DNA of 64,000 nt from Corynebacterium suranareeae (lineage in GTDB: Bacteria; Actinomycetota; Actinomycetes; Mycobacteriales; Mycobacteriaceae): positions 2,480,001 to 2,544,000 of the forward strand of contig NZ_AP017369.1 of NCBI RefSeq assembly GCF_002355155.1, in the 5' to 3' direction. The notes under the pieces are model-generated. The model had not been told where the DNA came from. It searched no databases and was given only the letters and a program-made list of their open reading frames with translations. Positions within the stretch are counted from its first letter, which is position 1; the number at the start of each line of letters is the position of its first letter. Below, piece by piece: positions 1-9,364 of this stretch. The position numbers and the translations under genes were made by a program.

Positions 1-484
1 CAATGCGTCTTACAACGCTAAGACAAAGGAGATGACCTACCACTCCTCCGTCAACGTCTCCATTGCTGTGGACACCCCAGCTGGCCTGTTGACTCCTGTC
101 ATCCACGACGCTCAGGATCTTTCCCTACCTGAGATCGCGAAGGCGATTGTCGACCTGGCTGATCGTTCACGCAACAACAAGCTGAAGCCAAGCGATCTGT
201 CTGGTGGCACTTTCACCATTACCAACATTGGTTCTGAAGGTGCGCTATCTGATACCCCAATTTTGGTTCCACCACAGGCTGGAATCTTGGGCACCGGCGC
301 TATTGTTAAGCGTCCAGTTGTTATCACTGAGGATGGCATTGATTCCATTGCAATCCGTCAGATGGTCTTCTTGCCACTGACCTACGACCACCAGGTTGTA
401 GACGGCGCTGATGCTGGTCGCTTCTTGACCACCATCAAGGATCGTCTTGAGACCGCTAACTTTGAAGGCGACCTAGAGCTCTAG
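1..484 (+). CDS. aceF: Dihydrolipoamide acyltransferase (E2), C-terminal part
   Basis: The gene enters from the left edge; the frame is open from base 2, so the 5' part is missing. This is the end of the catalytic domain of a 2-oxo acid dehydrogenase E2, which moves the acyl group from its lipoyl arm to CoA. The active-site signature [14 protein letters not shown], with the HxxxDG catalytic His and Asp, is near residue 120 of the visible part, and the usual [11 protein letters not shown] stretch precedes it. In C. glutamicum this gene (aceF, also called sucB) is the E2 of pyruvate dehydrogenase. It sits directly upstream of lipB and lipA, which make the lipoyl cofactor it carries, and a strong terminator separates them. 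Confidence 0.93.
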   Translation, partial: NASYNAKTKEMTYHSSVNVSIAVDTPAGLLTPVIHDAQDLSLPEIAKAIVDLADRSRNNKLKPSDLSGGTFTITNIGSEGALSDTPILVPPQAGILGTGAIVKRPVVITEDGIDSIAIRQMVFLPLTYDHQVVDGADAGRFLTTIKDRLETANFEGDLEL

Positions 485-508
485 GATTGTTTTAAAGATT
501 AGATAATC

Positions 509-549
509 AAAACCGCTGTTCCTTCATCATGAAGGAGCAGCGGTTTTGT
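509..549 (+). terminator. Rho-independent terminator after E2 gene
   Basis: A long hairpin with arms AAACCGCTG-TTCCTT and AAGGAG-CAGCGGTTTT lies 25 bases after the E2 stop codon and ends in a short T tract. It overlaps the first codons of a longer possible lipB reading frame starting at 529, which argues against that early start. Confidence 0.8.
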
Positions 550-609
550 CATCTCATGCCAGCAGTGTGTGACTTATCAACAGCTTTAGGGCTAGGGTGG
601 ATATTTATC

Positions 610-1365
610 ATGACTGCACCACGAGATCCTTTCTTCCCCGCAGATCTTTCCATCCGCGATTCTTCAGAACCTATCGAAATTCAGCGTTTGGGTTTGATCG
701 ATTATCAAGAGGCTTGGGACTACCAAGCAGAGTTGGCCACACGCCGGGCTAATAATGAAATACCTGATCAGTTGCTTATTCTGGAGCATCCTTCGGTCTA
801 TACCGCAGGTAAGCGCACTCAGCCTGAAGATCTCCCCACCAATGGCCTACCGGTAATTAAGGCTGACCGTGGCGGGCGTATCACGTGGCACGGGCCCGGA
901 CAGTTGGTTATTTACCCAATCATCAAATTGGCCGCTCCCATCGACGTGGTGGATTACGTACGACGCCTCGAAGAAGCACTCATCCAGGTAGTTGGTGATA
1001 TGGGTGTTGCAGGAGCCGGGCGTATCGATGGTCGTTCTGGTGTGTGGGTGCCTGCTCATGATGGTTGGGTTGATAGCAAAGTTGCCGCGATTGGAATTCG
1101 CATTACTCGCGGTGTGGCTATGCATGGCGTGGCAATAAACTGCAATAACACTCTTGATTTCTACGAACATATTGTTCCGTGCGGTATTGCTGATGCTGGT
1201 TTAACGACATTGTCGCGTGAACTGCAACGAGATGTTTCAGTCGAGGAATTAATTGACCCATCTATCCAAGCGTTGGATGACGCTTTGGCTGGTCGGCTCA
1301 TTGTTTCTGACCATTCATTCGGCAGCGCACCAGATCCAACGAAGATTCTCCCTAAACGGGGGTAG
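610..1365 (+). CDS. lipB: Octanoyl-[acyl carrier protein] transferase LipB
   Basis: LipB transfers octanoate from acyl carrier protein to the lipoyl-domain lysine of E2 and GcvH proteins, the first step of lipoate synthesis. The 251-residue length fits the family. Visible motifs are the [17 protein letters not shown] block, the catalytic Lys157 in SKVAAIG and the catalytic Cys191 in IVPCGI. I chose ATG 610 because the in-frame ATG at 529 lies inside the upstream terminator and adds residues unlike the family. A TAGGGT box lies about 15 bases upstream of 610, so the transcript may be nearly leaderless. It lies between the E2 gene, whose product needs lipoylation, and lipA. Confidence 0.95.
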   Translation: MTAPRDPFFPADLSIRDSSEPIEIQRLGLIDYQEAWDYQAELATRRANNEIPDQLLILEHPSVYTAGKRTQPEDLPTNGLPVIKADRGGRITWHGPGQLVIYPIIKLAAPIDVVDYVRRLEEALIQVVGDMGVAGAGRIDGRSGVWVPAHDGWVDSKVAAIGIRITRGVAMHGVAINCNNTLDFYEHIVPCGIADAGLTTLSRELQRDVSVEELIDPSIQALDDALAGRLIVSDHSFGSAPDPTKILPKRG

Positions 1366-1527
1366 TGCACGGAATTTTGCCGGTGGGCCTCCTCGTTGAA
1401 CCACAGTAGAGCCGCTGGCAGAATCGACGGCAATGAAGGTGGCAAAGTAGACAGCCGTGGTGCGTCGAAAAGCCAAAATGTTTTCCCGATAAAAGCTCAC
1501 TAAATTGAAAGATGTAAGGTTGCATTT

Positions 1528-2574
1528 GTGACTATCGCACCTGAAGGACGACGACTGCTAAGAGTCGAGGCTCGAAATTCGGAGACCCCGATTGAGACTA
1601 AGCCTCGATGGATTAGAAACCAGGTCAAAAACGGACCTGAATATCAGGACATGAAGGAACGTGTTGCTGGTGCTTCTTTGCACACTGTGTGCCAGGAAGC
1701 TGGTTGCCCCAATATTCATGAGTGTTGGGAATCCCGTGAGGCCACCTTCCTCATCGGTGGAGCGAACTGTTCCCGTCGCTGTGATTTCTGCATGATTAAC
1801 TCTGCCCGCCCTGAGCCTCTTGACCGTGGCGAGCCACTGCGTGTCGCGGAGTCTGTTCGTGAAATGCAGCTGAATTACTCCACCATCACTGGCGTGACCC
1901 GTGATGATCTAGATGATGAAGGCGCTTGGTTGTACGCCGAGGTGGTTCGTAAAATTCACGAGCTTAACCCAAATACTGGTGTAGAAAACCTTGTTCCTGA
2001 TTTCTCTGGCAAGAAGGATTTGCTGCAGGAAGTTTTTGAATCCCGCCCTGAAGTTTTTGCCCACAACGTGGAAACCGTGCCGCGCATTTTTAAGCGCATC
2101 CGCCCAGCATTCCGCTATGAGCGTTCGCTTGATGTGATTCGCCAGGCTCGTGATTTCGGATTGGTCACCAAGTCCAACCTAATTTTGGGCATGGGTGAAA
2201 CCAAGGAAGAAATCACCGAAGCACTGCAGGATCTGCATGATGCTGGCTGTGACATCATCACCATTACTCAGTACCTGCGTCCTGGACCTTTGTTCCACCC
2301 CATCGAGCGTTGGGTGAAGCCTGAGGAGTTCCTCGAGCACGCTGATGCAGCCAAGGAGATGGGCTTTGCAGCAGTTATGTCTGGCCCGTTGGTTCGCTCC
2401 TCTTACCGTGCAGGTCGCTTGTACGCTCAGGCCATGGAGTTCCGTGGCGAGGAAATCCCAGCTCACTTGGCTCACTTGAAGGACACTTCTGGTGGCTCTA
2501 CAGCGCAGGAAGCTTCTTCACTTCTCGAGCGTTATGGCGCTTCCAAAGACACCCCTGTGGTGGCTTTCAACTAA
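1528..2574 (+). CDS. lipA: Lipoyl synthase LipA
   Basis: LipA is a radical SAM enzyme that inserts two sulfurs into the protein-bound octanoyl chain made by LipB. Both iron-sulfur cluster motifs are visible: the auxiliary cluster cysteines Cys55, Cys60 and Cys66 ([12 protein letters not shown]) and the radical SAM cluster Cys81, Cys85 and Cys88 (CSRRCDFC). The 348-residue length is normal. The start is GTG at 1528. The 162-base gap after lipB is larger than in a tight operon and contains one copy of the GTCGANAAGC repeat core, so a separate promoter is possible. A terminator follows directly. Confidence 0.97.
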   Translation: MTIAPEGRRLLRVEARNSETPIETKPRWIRNQVKNGPEYQDMKERVAGASLHTVCQEAGCPNIHECWESREATFLIGGANCSRRCDFCMINSARPEPLDRGEPLRVAESVREMQLNYSTITGVTRDDLDDEGAWLYAEVVRKIHELNPNTGVENLVPDFSGKKDLLQEVFESRPEVFAHNVETVPRIFKRIRPAFRYERSLDVIRQARDFGLVTKSNLILGMGETKEEITEALQDLHDAGCDIITITQYLRPGPLFHPIERWVKPEEFLEHADAAKEMGFAAVMSGPLVRSSYRAGRLYAQAMEFRGEEIPAHLAHLKDTSGGSTAQEASSLLERYGASKDTPVVAFN

Positions 2575-2588
2575 GCCAACGTCGATCT

Positions 2589-2625
2589 TAACCGCCGCAT
2601 TCAGCCACTGAATGTGGCGGTTTTC
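2589..2625 (+). terminator. Terminator after lipA
   Basis: Fourteen-base arms AACCGCCGCATTCA and TGAATGTGGCGGTT pair with one mismatch around a five-base loop and run into TTTT. A GTCGAAAAGC repeat core follows immediately at 2626. Confidence 0.85.
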
Positions 2626-2680
2626 GTCGAAAAGCACGCTCATTTTCGCGGTTACCTCACAATCGCCTATTGTTGAATAC

Positions 2681-3463
2681 ATGGCAGACGCGAAGAAGCA
2701 GGCGGATAAGACCGCCAAGAAGCAGGTAAAAGCAGCTAAGAAGGCGCAGCGCAAGCAGACTCGCTCACAGATGTGGCAAGTCTTTAATATGCAACGCAAG
2801 CAGGATAAGGCTCTTATTCCGCTGATGTTGCTTGCTGTTCTCGGTATCCCACTGGTGTTGTTCCTCCTGGGTCTAATCTGGGGTGGCCAGTGGTGGATGC
2901 TTCCAATCGGCATTGCTGCAGGTGTTGTTGCCGCAATGTTTATTTTCACCCGTCGTGTTGAACGCGATGTGTACAAGCGAGCTGAAGGTCAGCAAGGTGC
3001 AGCTGGTTGGGCTGTGGAAAACCTTCGTTCTGGTGTTGGTATGACCTGGCGTACCAAAACCGCTGTTGCAGTAACCACTCAGATGGATGCTGTACACCGC
3101 GTTATTGGTTTGCCGGGTGTTGTCTTGGTTGGTGAGGGTTCTCCGCATCGCCTGAAGCCCATGCTTGCTCAGCAGAAGAAGCGCCTAAACCGTGTGGCTC
3201 CTGGCGTCCCGGTTCATGAAATCATCACGGGTAATGGGGAAGGCCAAACCCCTATCGCGAAGCTTCAGCGTGAGCTGGTTAAGCTTCCTCGCAACTACCG
3301 GAAAAATGAGGTTGCTTCCCTAGCTGCTCGTATTGAGGCAATGGATAACGTCGGTAATGCTCCTGGCGGTTCGCTTCCTAAGGGTCCTTTGCCTAAGGGT
3401 GCCAGCATGTCGGGCATGAACCGTCGTGCGCGCCGTCAGGCAGAACGTAAGGGCGAAGCTTAA
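2681..3463 (+). CDS. DUF4191-family membrane protein
   Basis: A 260-residue protein of unknown function. The first 35 residues are very rich in Lys, Ala and Gln (KKQADKTAKKQVKAAKKAQ). Two hydrophobic segments follow at about residues 45-66 and 70-90, then a soluble region with a VIGLPGVVLVGEG stretch, and a basic tail. The family is conserved in actinobacteria directly downstream of lipA, as in mycobacteria, but its role is not established. I used ATG 2681 rather than the in-frame ATG at 2612, which lies inside the lipA terminator. The basic ends suggest contact with nucleic acid, anionic lipid or a protein partner, but this is inference. Confidence 0.85.
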   Translation: MADAKKQADKTAKKQVKAAKKAQRKQTRSQMWQVFNMQRKQDKALIPLMLLAVLGIPLVLFLLGLIWGGQWWMLPIGIAAGVVAAMFIFTRRVERDVYKRAEGQQGAAGWAVENLRSGVGMTWRTKTAVAVTTQMDAVHRVIGLPGVVLVGEGSPHRLKPMLAQQKKRLNRVAPGVPVHEIITGNGEGQTPIAKLQRELVKLPRNYRKNEVASLAARIEAMDNVGNAPGGSLPKGPLPKGASMSGMNRRARRQAERKGEA

Positions 3464-3513
3464 GACACTTACTTAAGGTTCACTGCTTTCGCGTCAGCGC
3501 CGAAGTTTTTAAA

Positions 3514-3553
3514 TAATCGCACTCCATCATTAGAAGGTGGTGTGCGATTTTTT
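3514..3553 (+). terminator. Terminator after DUF4191 gene
   Basis: Arms AATCGCACTCCATC and GGTGGTGTGCGATT form a stem with a short loop and run into TTTTTT. Confidence 0.85.
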
Positions 3554-3658
3554 ATGCGTGACTGAAACTGATTGCGCTAGATCCTCTGCAAGAGTTTTGA
3601 CGTGCTCAGTTCCACATTATTTTCCTCAGAGAAGAAGCTAGCTTCATGAGACTATTAA

Positions 3659-5281
3659 GTGGTGAGCCTACTTGTAGAAAATCAGTTACTTGCGTTGGTT
3701 GTCATCATGACTCTCGGCCTACTGATAGGTCGGATCAAAATCTTCGGATTCCATCTTGGCGTCGCAGCGGTTTTATTTGTTGGTCTAGCACTATCTACCA
3801 TTGAGCCTGATATTTCAGTCCCGGCGCTGTTGTACGTTGTTGGGCTGTCGCTGTTTGTCTACACCATTGGACTTGAAGCAGGCCCTGGATTTTTCACATC
3901 AATGAAAACCACAGGTTTGCGCAATAATGCGCTAGCTTTAGGTGCAATTATCGCCACCACAGTGCTCGCCTGGGCGCTGATCTCCGTTTTTAACATCGAT
4001 GCCGCCTCCGGCGCCGGCATGCTCACCGGTGCACTCACCAACACCCCAGCCATGGCTGCGGTTGTCGACGCGCTGCCTTCGCTTATCGACGACACCGGCC
4101 AGCTACACATCATCGCCGAGCTGCCTGTCGTCGCCTACTCCCTGGCGTACCCCCTGGGTGTGCTCATCGTTATCGTCTCCATCGCTATCTTCAGCGCTAT
4201 CTTCAAAGTTGATCACGGTAAGGAAGCTGAAGCAGCTGGCGTTGCTGTCCAAGAGCTTAAAGGCAAAAGAATTCGAGTAACCAACGCTGACCTTCCTGCA
4301 TTGGAGAACATTCCTCTCCTGCTTGACCTGCATGTGATTGTCTCCCGCGTTGAACGTGAAGGAGAACAATTCATTCCACTTTATGGTGAGCACGCTAAGG
4401 TCGGCGATGTGCTTACTGTGGTGGGTGTTGATGAAGAACTCACTCGTGCAGAAGCTGCAATTGGAGAATTAATTGATGGCGATCCCTACAGCGATGTCGA
4501 GCTTGATTACCGACGGATTTTTGTATCCAACCCTGAAGTGGTGGGCACTCCCCTCTCCAAGCTTCAGCCGTTGTTTAAAGACATGCTCATTACCCGAATC
4601 AGGCGCGGTGATACAGACTTGGTGGCATCTCCGGAGATGACTTTGCAGCTTGGTGACAGAGTCCGCGTTGTTGCACCTGCTGAAAAAATTGGTCAAGCAA
4701 CCCGGATCTTGGGAGATTCCTACAAAAAGCTTTCGGACTTCAATCTTTTGCCGCTTGCTGCTGGTCTCATGCTGGGAGTGTTGGTGGGCATGGTGGAATT
4801 TCCGCTACCAGGTGGAAGTTCGCTGAAATTAGGTAACGCCGGTGGTCCCCTGGTTGTGGCCCTTTTACTGGGCATGGTCAGTCGCACCGGCAAGTTTGTG
4901 TGGCAGATTCCCTACGGTGCCAACTTAGCGCTACGCCAACTAGGCATTGCACTGTTTCTCGCTGCAATTGGTACCTCTGCTGGTGCTGGTTTCCGCTCAG
5001 CTATTAGTGATCCCCAATCGCTAACCATCATCGGTTTTGGCGCATTAATCACACTCTTTATCTCTACCAGTGTGCTGTTTATCGGACACAAGCTGATGAA
5101 GATTCCATTCGGGGAAACTGCCGGCATTCTCGCTGGCGCCCAAACCCACCCTGCCGTATTGAGCTATGTTTCAGATTCTTCCCGCAATGAGTTACCTGCC
5201 ATGGGCTATACATCGGTCTATCCATTGGCCATGATTGCAAAAATTTTGGCTGCACAGACGCTTCTGTTCCTACTGATTTAA
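3659..5281 (+). CDS. AspT/YidE/YbjL-type transporter with two TrkA-C domains
   Basis: A 540-residue polytopic membrane protein built as two homologous membrane halves (about residues 1-185 and 365-540) separated by a soluble middle. The middle holds two RCK_C/TrkA-C-like domains at about residues 200-285 and 285-365, recognisable from VGDVLTVVG and LGDRVRVVAP. The repeated GMLTGALTNTPA and GILAGAQTHPAV segments are typical of the aspartate:alanine antiporter superfamily. The substrate cannot be read from sequence; a carboxylate or amino acid is likely. The start is GTG 3659, followed by another GTG. It stands alone between a terminator and an unrelated gene. Confidence 0.88.
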   Translation: MVSLLVENQLLALVVIMTLGLLIGRIKIFGFHLGVAAVLFVGLALSTIEPDISVPALLYVVGLSLFVYTIGLEAGPGFFTSMKTTGLRNNALALGAIIATTVLAWALISVFNIDAASGAGMLTGALTNTPAMAAVVDALPSLIDDTGQLHIIAELPVVAYSLAYPLGVLIVIVSIAIFSAIFKVDHGKEAEAAGVAVQELKGKRIRVTNADLPALENIPLLLDLHVIVSRVEREGEQFIPLYGEHAKVGDVLTVVGVDEELTRAEAAIGELIDGDPYSDVELDYRRIFVSNPEVVGTPLSKLQPLFKDMLITRIRRGDTDLVASPEMTLQLGDRVRVVAPAEKIGQATRILGDSYKKLSDFNLLPLAAGLMLGVLVGMVEFPLPGGSSLKLGNAGGPLVVALLLGMVSRTGKFVWQIPYGANLALRQLGIALFLAAIGTSAGAGFRSAISDPQSLTIIGFGALITLFISTSVLFIGHKLMKIPFGETAGILAGAQTHPAVLSYVSDSSRNELPAMGYTSVYPLAMIAKILAAQTLLFLLI

Positions 5282-5346
5282 ATGTTCGTGTCAGCATTCA
5301 ACTCATAAGCTCACCAGGCTGAAAAGTAGCGCTTAGTTTTATAGCT

Positions 5347-6363
5347 GTGCTAGTTCAGCCCCTGTACTTTTTCTTTGGATTTTCTTTACTCATCCTCGCC
5401 GGCGGTATTTTTGCTGTGATTAAAGAACCCCGTCGACTCTATTCGATGGCGTTCGTGCTCTTAGGCGCATTTTTCACATTCTTATCGCTCCTAGTGTGGG
5501 CAGCAGAATTTTCTTGGGCTGGAAATCTTCCACAACTGATTCTGATTACGCTGCTAGCTATTCCGCTGTTGGGTTATCCCCTACTGACATTGTTCTTGCT
5601 CAGTAATGGGGTGCTTATGGTGCGCCGGGAATCCCGAACGGGTGGAAATCTACTGTCCCTCTTGTTCGGTGTGGTGATGTTACTTGCCCCATTGTTGCCT
5701 GTGCTTTTAGGAGTCGCACATGTTCCGGCCGCTGGAATTAATGCTGTCACATTGACTGGGGTGGGACTTGCGCTATACCTCGGTGGTATTTTCCTTGTGT
5801 TTCTTTGTTCTGCGTGGGTTTACCGCTCTATTCCACCACGCAAAACGGCTGACTACGTGATTATTCTTGGTTCTGGAGTCATTGGGTCTACTGTTCCACC
5901 GCTGCTCGCTGCTCGTCTAAATAAGGCCATCGAACTAGCTGGTGATCATGCCATGCTCATACCGTCAGGAGGCAAAGGCAGTGATGAGGACTTGGCGGAA
6001 GGCGTGGCTATGGCACGCTATTTAGAAGAATATGGAATTCCCCCAAAGCGCATCATTGTTGAAGACCGCGCCACCACCACCAAAGAAAACCTACTTTTCA
6101 GCATGAAGCTCATTGAAGAAAAGTCCAATGTGCTTGTAGCAACGAGTGACTATCACGTATTTCGGACAGCGTTGCTCACCCGCGATTTAGGGATAGATGC
6201 CACTGTCCGTGGTGGCCGCACCGCGTTTTATTACGTACCGAGTGCTTTTATCCGGGAATTCATCGCGGTGTGTCGTGATAATTTCAAGCTGTTTGCCGTT
6301 GTCCCAGGACTGTGGATCGTCCTCAATGTGTTGATCCTTGTCTCAGGGATTATTGGTTCTTAA
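5347..6363 (+). CDS. YdcF-like DUF218 membrane protein
   Basis: A 338-residue protein with about five hydrophobic segments in the first 165 residues, a C-terminal DUF218/YdcF domain at about residues 175-310, and one more membrane segment at the end. The domain shows YVIILGSGVIGS, the SGGKGSDEDLAEG loop and EDRATTTKENLLFS, which are the family's conserved acidic and Thr/Asn motifs. E. coli relatives (YdcF, SanA, ElyC) bind nucleotide-like ligands or act in envelope maintenance; no enzyme activity can be assigned here. The start is GTG 5347. It converges on the RDD gene through a shared terminator. Confidence 0.88.
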   Translation: MLVQPLYFFFGFSLLILAGGIFAVIKEPRRLYSMAFVLLGAFFTFLSLLVWAAEFSWAGNLPQLILITLLAIPLLGYPLLTLFLLSNGVLMVRRESRTGGNLLSLLFGVVMLLAPLLPVLLGVAHVPAAGINAVTLTGVGLALYLGGIFLVFLCSAWVYRSIPPRKTADYVIILGSGVIGSTVPPLLAARLNKAIELAGDHAMLIPSGGKGSDEDLAEGVAMARYLEEYGIPPKRIIVEDRATTTKENLLFSMKLIEEKSNVLVATSDYHVFRTALLTRDLGIDATVRGGRTAFYYVPSAFIREFIAVCRDNFKLFAVVPGLWIVLNVLILVSGIIGS

Positions 6364-6419
6364 AGCGGCCACCGCGTGATCAATGCCGAGCTCACCGTGG
6401 CTTCTCACCTTAGAAAAAA

Positions 6420-6457
6420 TTTAAGCGCCGAATCGATAATCGATCGGCGCTTTTTAA
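6420..6457. terminator. Bidirectional terminator
   Basis: The near-perfect hairpin AAGCGCCGAATCGAT / ATCGATCGGCGCTTT is flanked by A and T tracts and lies between the convergent YdcF-like and RDD genes, so it can serve both. Confidence 0.88.
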
Positions 6458-6464
6458 ATGGTTC

Positions 6465-6938
6465 TTAACCTCGAATAACGGCAGTTCCTGTTGCTTTATC
6501 GTGCAATCCGCGTCCATCAGCGTCCACCATCACAGCAGGAAGAATCAAAATGGTTAACAGTGGCCTAATGAGTGCACGCCACCATCCCACGCGTTCTTCA
6601 GCATCGATGCGGGCTAGCCCCATGCCGAGTACTGCATGTCCAGGCGTACGCGCAAAGATCCAGCCGGTGAGCCAACCAAGAATCACGAAGATAATCAGTG
6701 TGCTTGTTGCAACATCACCAAGCGCATCCGTGAAGTTTGACAGCACGATGGCAATAACCCAGGACACAATCCAGTCGACGCACACTCCGCCGATTCGGCG
6801 AGCAACTGATGCTAGAGATCCCGCCCCTTCTTTGGGGAGGCCGATTTTTTCGCCTGGCCACCTGCCTGGTGCATCAGGATCATCAAAATCTGCTGGAATT
6901 TCCGGTCCGTCAAGCCAACTTCTCTTCGGCTTTGCCAT
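6465..6938 (-). CDS. RDD-family membrane protein
   Basis: A 157-residue protein with a soluble acidic and Pro-rich N-terminus and three hydrophobic stretches at about residues 55-73, 83-102 and 125-140. The family signature is the Arg-Asp pair of RRIGGVCVDWIVS; a GHAVLGMGLARID motif lies between the second and third helices. Function is unknown; RDD proteins occur beside many transporters. ATG 6938 (MAKPKRSW) is preferred over the ATG six codons upstream because family members begin with this MAKPKR-type block. It is divergent from glnA, as in mycobacteria. Confidence 0.88.
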   Translation of the reverse strand: MAKPKRSWLDGPEIPADFDDPDAPGRWPGEKIGLPKEGAGSLASVARRIGGVCVDWIVSWVIAIVLSNFTDALGDVATSTLIIFVILGWLTGWIFARTPGHAVLGMGLARIDAEERVGWWRALIRPLLTILILPAVMVDADGRGLHDKATGTAVIRG

Positions 6939-7065
6939 TTTTACAATCAAATCCAAACATGTAGAGGGGCGGATAGTGCAGTCTTAAGGCTTTTGCTTTT
7001 CGACGTCGCAAAGCGCTATTTCCTACCTTTAAGATCTTAATGCATTGCTGCTCAATAACTATTTT

Positions 7066-7106
7066 TCAAAAAAGTTTTGATAGATCGACAGGTAATGCTT
7101 TATACT
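7066..7106 (+). promoter_or_regulatory. Likely glnA promoter with inverted repeat
   Basis: TTGATA (7077-7082) and TATACT (7101-7106) are 18 bases apart and match the -35/-10 pattern. A perfect inverted repeat TCAAAA-AAG-TTTTGA (7066-7080) overlaps the -35 box. glnA of C. glutamicum is nitrogen-regulated by AmtR, but no full CTAT-N6-ATAG operator is visible, only the half site ATAG at 7080. A leader of about 110 bases precedes the GTG start. Confidence 0.6.
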
Positions 7107-7221
7107 GACAACGTCGCAAGGACTACATTTGCAGCCAAGTCTACTACTTGATCTTCAAAGGTCAGCAATTGTGAACAAAGCTACAAATACACCGTTCCGC
7201 CCATGTCAATGAGGAGTCACC

Positions 7222-8655
7222 GTGGCGTTTAAAACCCCGGAAGAAATTGTCAAGTTCATCAAAGATGAAAACGTCGAGTTCGTAGACGTTCGATTCACCG
7301 ATCTTCCCGGCATCGAGCAGCACTTCAGCATCCCCGCTGCAAGCTTCGACGAAGATGCCATCGAAGAAGGTCTAGCATTCGACGGATCCTCGATCCGCGG
7401 ATTTACCACCATCGACGAATCTGACATGAATCTCCTGCCAGACCTCGGGACCGCCACCCTTGACCCATTCCGCAAGGCAAAGACTTTGAACATTAAGTTC
7501 TTTGTCCACGACCCTTTCACCCGCGAGGCTTTCTCCCGCGACCCACGCAACGTGGCCCGCAAGGCAGAACAGTACTTGGCCTCCACCGGCATTGCAGACA
7601 CCTGCAACTTCGGCGCTGAAGCAGAGTTCTACCTCTTTGATTCCGTCCGCTACTCCACCGAAATGAACGCTGGTTTCTACCACGTTGACACCGAAGAGGG
7701 CTGGTGGAACCGTGGCAACGAAACCAACCTCGATGGAACCCCAAACTTGGGTGCAAAGAACCGTGTTAAGGGTGGTTACTTCCCAGTAGCACCATACGAT
7801 CAGACCGTTGACGTTCGCGATGATATGGTGCGCAACCTGGCTAGTGCAGGTTTCGACCTTGAGCGCTTCCACCACGAAGTCGGTGGCGGACAGCAAGAAA
7901 TCAACTACCGCTTCAACACCATGCTTCACGCGGCAGATGATATCCAGACCTTCAAGTACATCATCAAGAACACCGCTCGCCTCCACGGTAAGGCTGCAAC
8001 CTTCATGCCTAAGCCTTTGGCTGGCGACAACGGTTCCGGTATGCACGCCCACCAGTCCCTCTGGAAGGACGGCAAGCCACTGTTCCACGACGAGTCCGGC
8101 TACGCTGGTCTATCTGACATCGCTCGTTACTACATCGGCGGCATCCTGCACCACGCAGGCGCAGTATTGGCGTTCACCAACGCAACCCTCAACTCCTACC
8201 ACCGCTTGGTTCCTGGCTTCGAGGCTCCAATCAACTTGGTGTACTCACAGCGCAACCGTTCTGCTGCTGTTCGTATCCCAATCACCGGATCCAACCCGAA
8301 GGCAAAGCGCATCGAATTCCGCGCTCCAGACCCATCAGGCAACCCATACTTGGGCTTCGCTGCCATGATGATGGCTGGCCTCGACGGCATCAAGAACCGC
8401 ATCGAGCCACACGCTCCAGTGGACAAGGACCTCTACGAACTTCCTCCAGAGGAAGCAGCATCCATCCCACAGGCGCCTACCTCCCTGGAAGCATCCCTCA
8501 AGGCACTTGCTGAAGACACTGACTTCCTCACCGAGTCCGATGTCTTTACCGAAGATCTCATCGAGGCATACATCCAGTACAAGTACGACAATGAGATCAC
8601 TCCAGTTCGTCTGCGCCCAACCCCGCAGGAATTTGAAATGTACTTCGACTGCTAA
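7222..8655 (+). CDS. glnA: Glutamine synthetase type I (GlnA)
   Basis: GlnA makes glutamine from glutamate, ammonia and ATP in the cytoplasm and is the main nitrogen assimilation enzyme. The 477-residue chain shows the beta-grasp motif FDGSSIRGF, the metal-binding EAEFYLFD, the ATP/glutamate region [12 protein letters not shown] and the NRSAAVRIP block. The adenylylation site DLYELPPEE places its tyrosine at residue 405, the regulatory position of beta-type GSI, so it should be a target of the GlnE encoded at 18-21 kb. The start is GTG 7222, preceded by GAGGAG. A terminator follows. Its own promoter with an inverted repeat lies upstream. Confidence 0.98.
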   Translation: MAFKTPEEIVKFIKDENVEFVDVRFTDLPGIEQHFSIPAASFDEDAIEEGLAFDGSSIRGFTTIDESDMNLLPDLGTATLDPFRKAKTLNIKFFVHDPFTREAFSRDPRNVARKAEQYLASTGIADTCNFGAEAEFYLFDSVRYSTEMNAGFYHVDTEEGWWNRGNETNLDGTPNLGAKNRVKGGYFPVAPYDQTVDVRDDMVRNLASAGFDLERFHHEVGGGQQEINYRFNTMLHAADDIQTFKYIIKNTARLHGKAATFMPKPLAGDNGSGMHAHQSLWKDGKPLFHDESGYAGLSDIARYYIGGILHHAGAVLAFTNATLNSYHRLVPGFEAPINLVYSQRNRSAAVRIPITGSNPKAKRIEFRAPDPSGNPYLGFAAMMMAGLDGIKNRIEPHAPVDKDLYELPPEEAASIPQAPTSLEASLKALAEDTDFLTESDVFTEDLIEAYIQYKYDNEITPVRLRPTPQEFEMYFDC

Positions 8656-8680
8656 ATCTTGCAGCTGATCTACTAAGCAG

Positions 8681-8715
8681 TGCCCCTTGGTTCTTTTGAA
8701 CTGAGGGGCATTGGC
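8681..8715 (+). terminator. Probable terminator after glnA
   Basis: TGCCCCTTGGTTC and GAACTGAGGGGCA form a hairpin with a two-base internal mismatch and a short loop. The following T tract is weak (TTGGCAATTTTG). Confidence 0.65.
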
Positions 8716-8813
8716 AATTTTGCACCCAATCAGCTCAATCGCGTTTGCGAGGGCTAGTTATCACGATACCGATTGCTCAAGTCTGCACTCGCTAATCGGC
8801 ATTTTCGACACAC

Positions 8814-8859
8814 AAAAGCGCCGCTCCCCCATTTTTCTAGTGCGGGGACCGGCGCTTTT
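8814..8859. terminator. Hairpin terminator ending the small minus-strand gene
   Basis: AAAAGCGCCG and CGGCGCTTTT form a perfect outer stem with further GC pairing inside. It lies ten bases beyond the stop of the 55-residue gene on the minus strand, with T tracts on both sides. Confidence 0.8.
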
Positions 8860-8868
8860 AAAAGTTTG

Positions 8869-9036
8869 TTAAATGCCAATTAGCTCTGAAGCGACAACGT
8901 CTGAAAGTGAAATTGTTCCGTGTGGTTCACCTCGGAAAAGGAGAAGGTGATCTGCGTTGATTATTACTTCCAGCTGACGTTCGAGGGTGAATGTCTCCCA
9001 GACCTTCATCTCGTTCGGGCGAATGCGTAAACCCAT
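8869..9036 (-). CDS. Small uncharacterised protein, 55 residues
   Basis: Translating the minus strand from ATG 9036 gives an uninterrupted 55-residue protein beginning MGLRIRPNEMKVWETFTLER and ending ASELIGI. A good ribosome binding site, AGAAGGAAA, lies just upstream and a strong hairpin follows the stop, so the locus has all parts of a monocistronic gene. The protein is soluble, mixed in charge, with a hydrophobic middle (LEVIINADHLLLF). I do not recognise the family. Its position downstream of glnA and convergent with it does not define a role. Confidence 0.7.
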   Translation of the reverse strand: MGLRIRPNEMKVWETFTLERQLEVIINADHLLLFRGEPHGTISLSDVVASELIGI

Positions 9037-9284
9037 TTTCCTTCTCCTTCCGAAACTGTTTCAAACCTAGAAACTTGTGGTTTAAATCACTTAAATTATT
9101 TTCTGCGGTATAGATCATTTTAGGGGGTAATTTCCCAATTAGCTAAGCAAGGGGCAAGAATCACTACATATCAGCCCCGGAAATCACCCCTGATCAGGTG
9201 AGATGTGAGGGTTTGCTCATATTTGAAACCCGAAAACAATAATCTAAACCAAACATAACGGGGGTACTGTTTTCTTTTGAAGAG

Positions 9285-9364
9285 CAAAAACCACCCTCGG
9301 ATCACTGAACAGGATCGAGGGTGGCGTCGAAAAGCAATTTAATCCTGGCAGCATGGTACTCACG
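9285..9364 (+). repeat. Hairpin-plus-core repeat, copy A
   Basis: The stem CCACCCTCG / CGAGGGTGG (9291-9324) is followed directly by GCGTCGAAAAGCAATTTAA. About 80 bases match copy B at 9682-9761, including a tail resembling the last codons of the cupin gene. This copy is not attached to a gene end. Confidence 0.75.
9314..9342 (+). repeat. Type copy of the dispersed GTCGANAAGC element
   Basis: The core GTCGANAAGC, often extended to a G-rich run, GGCGTCGAAAAGC and then AATTT, recurs through the window. Plus-strand cores begin at 1464, 2626, 9326, 9723, 15995, 26485, 32441, 45138, 50358, 57556, 60948 and 62444. Minus-strand cores occupy windows starting at 4081, 6995, 11696, 16644, 28362, 32329, 46827 and 55999. 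N is A, T or C. Copies occur both between genes and inside reading frames. Function unknown. Confidence 0.75.

Noticed and set aside
529..609. Longer lipB start at ATG 529
   Set aside because: This start lies inside the upstream terminator stem and adds residues not found in LipB proteins.
7059..7083. AmtR operator at glnA
   Set aside because: CTAT and ATAG half sites exist but are not spaced by six bases; only the inverted repeat is reported.
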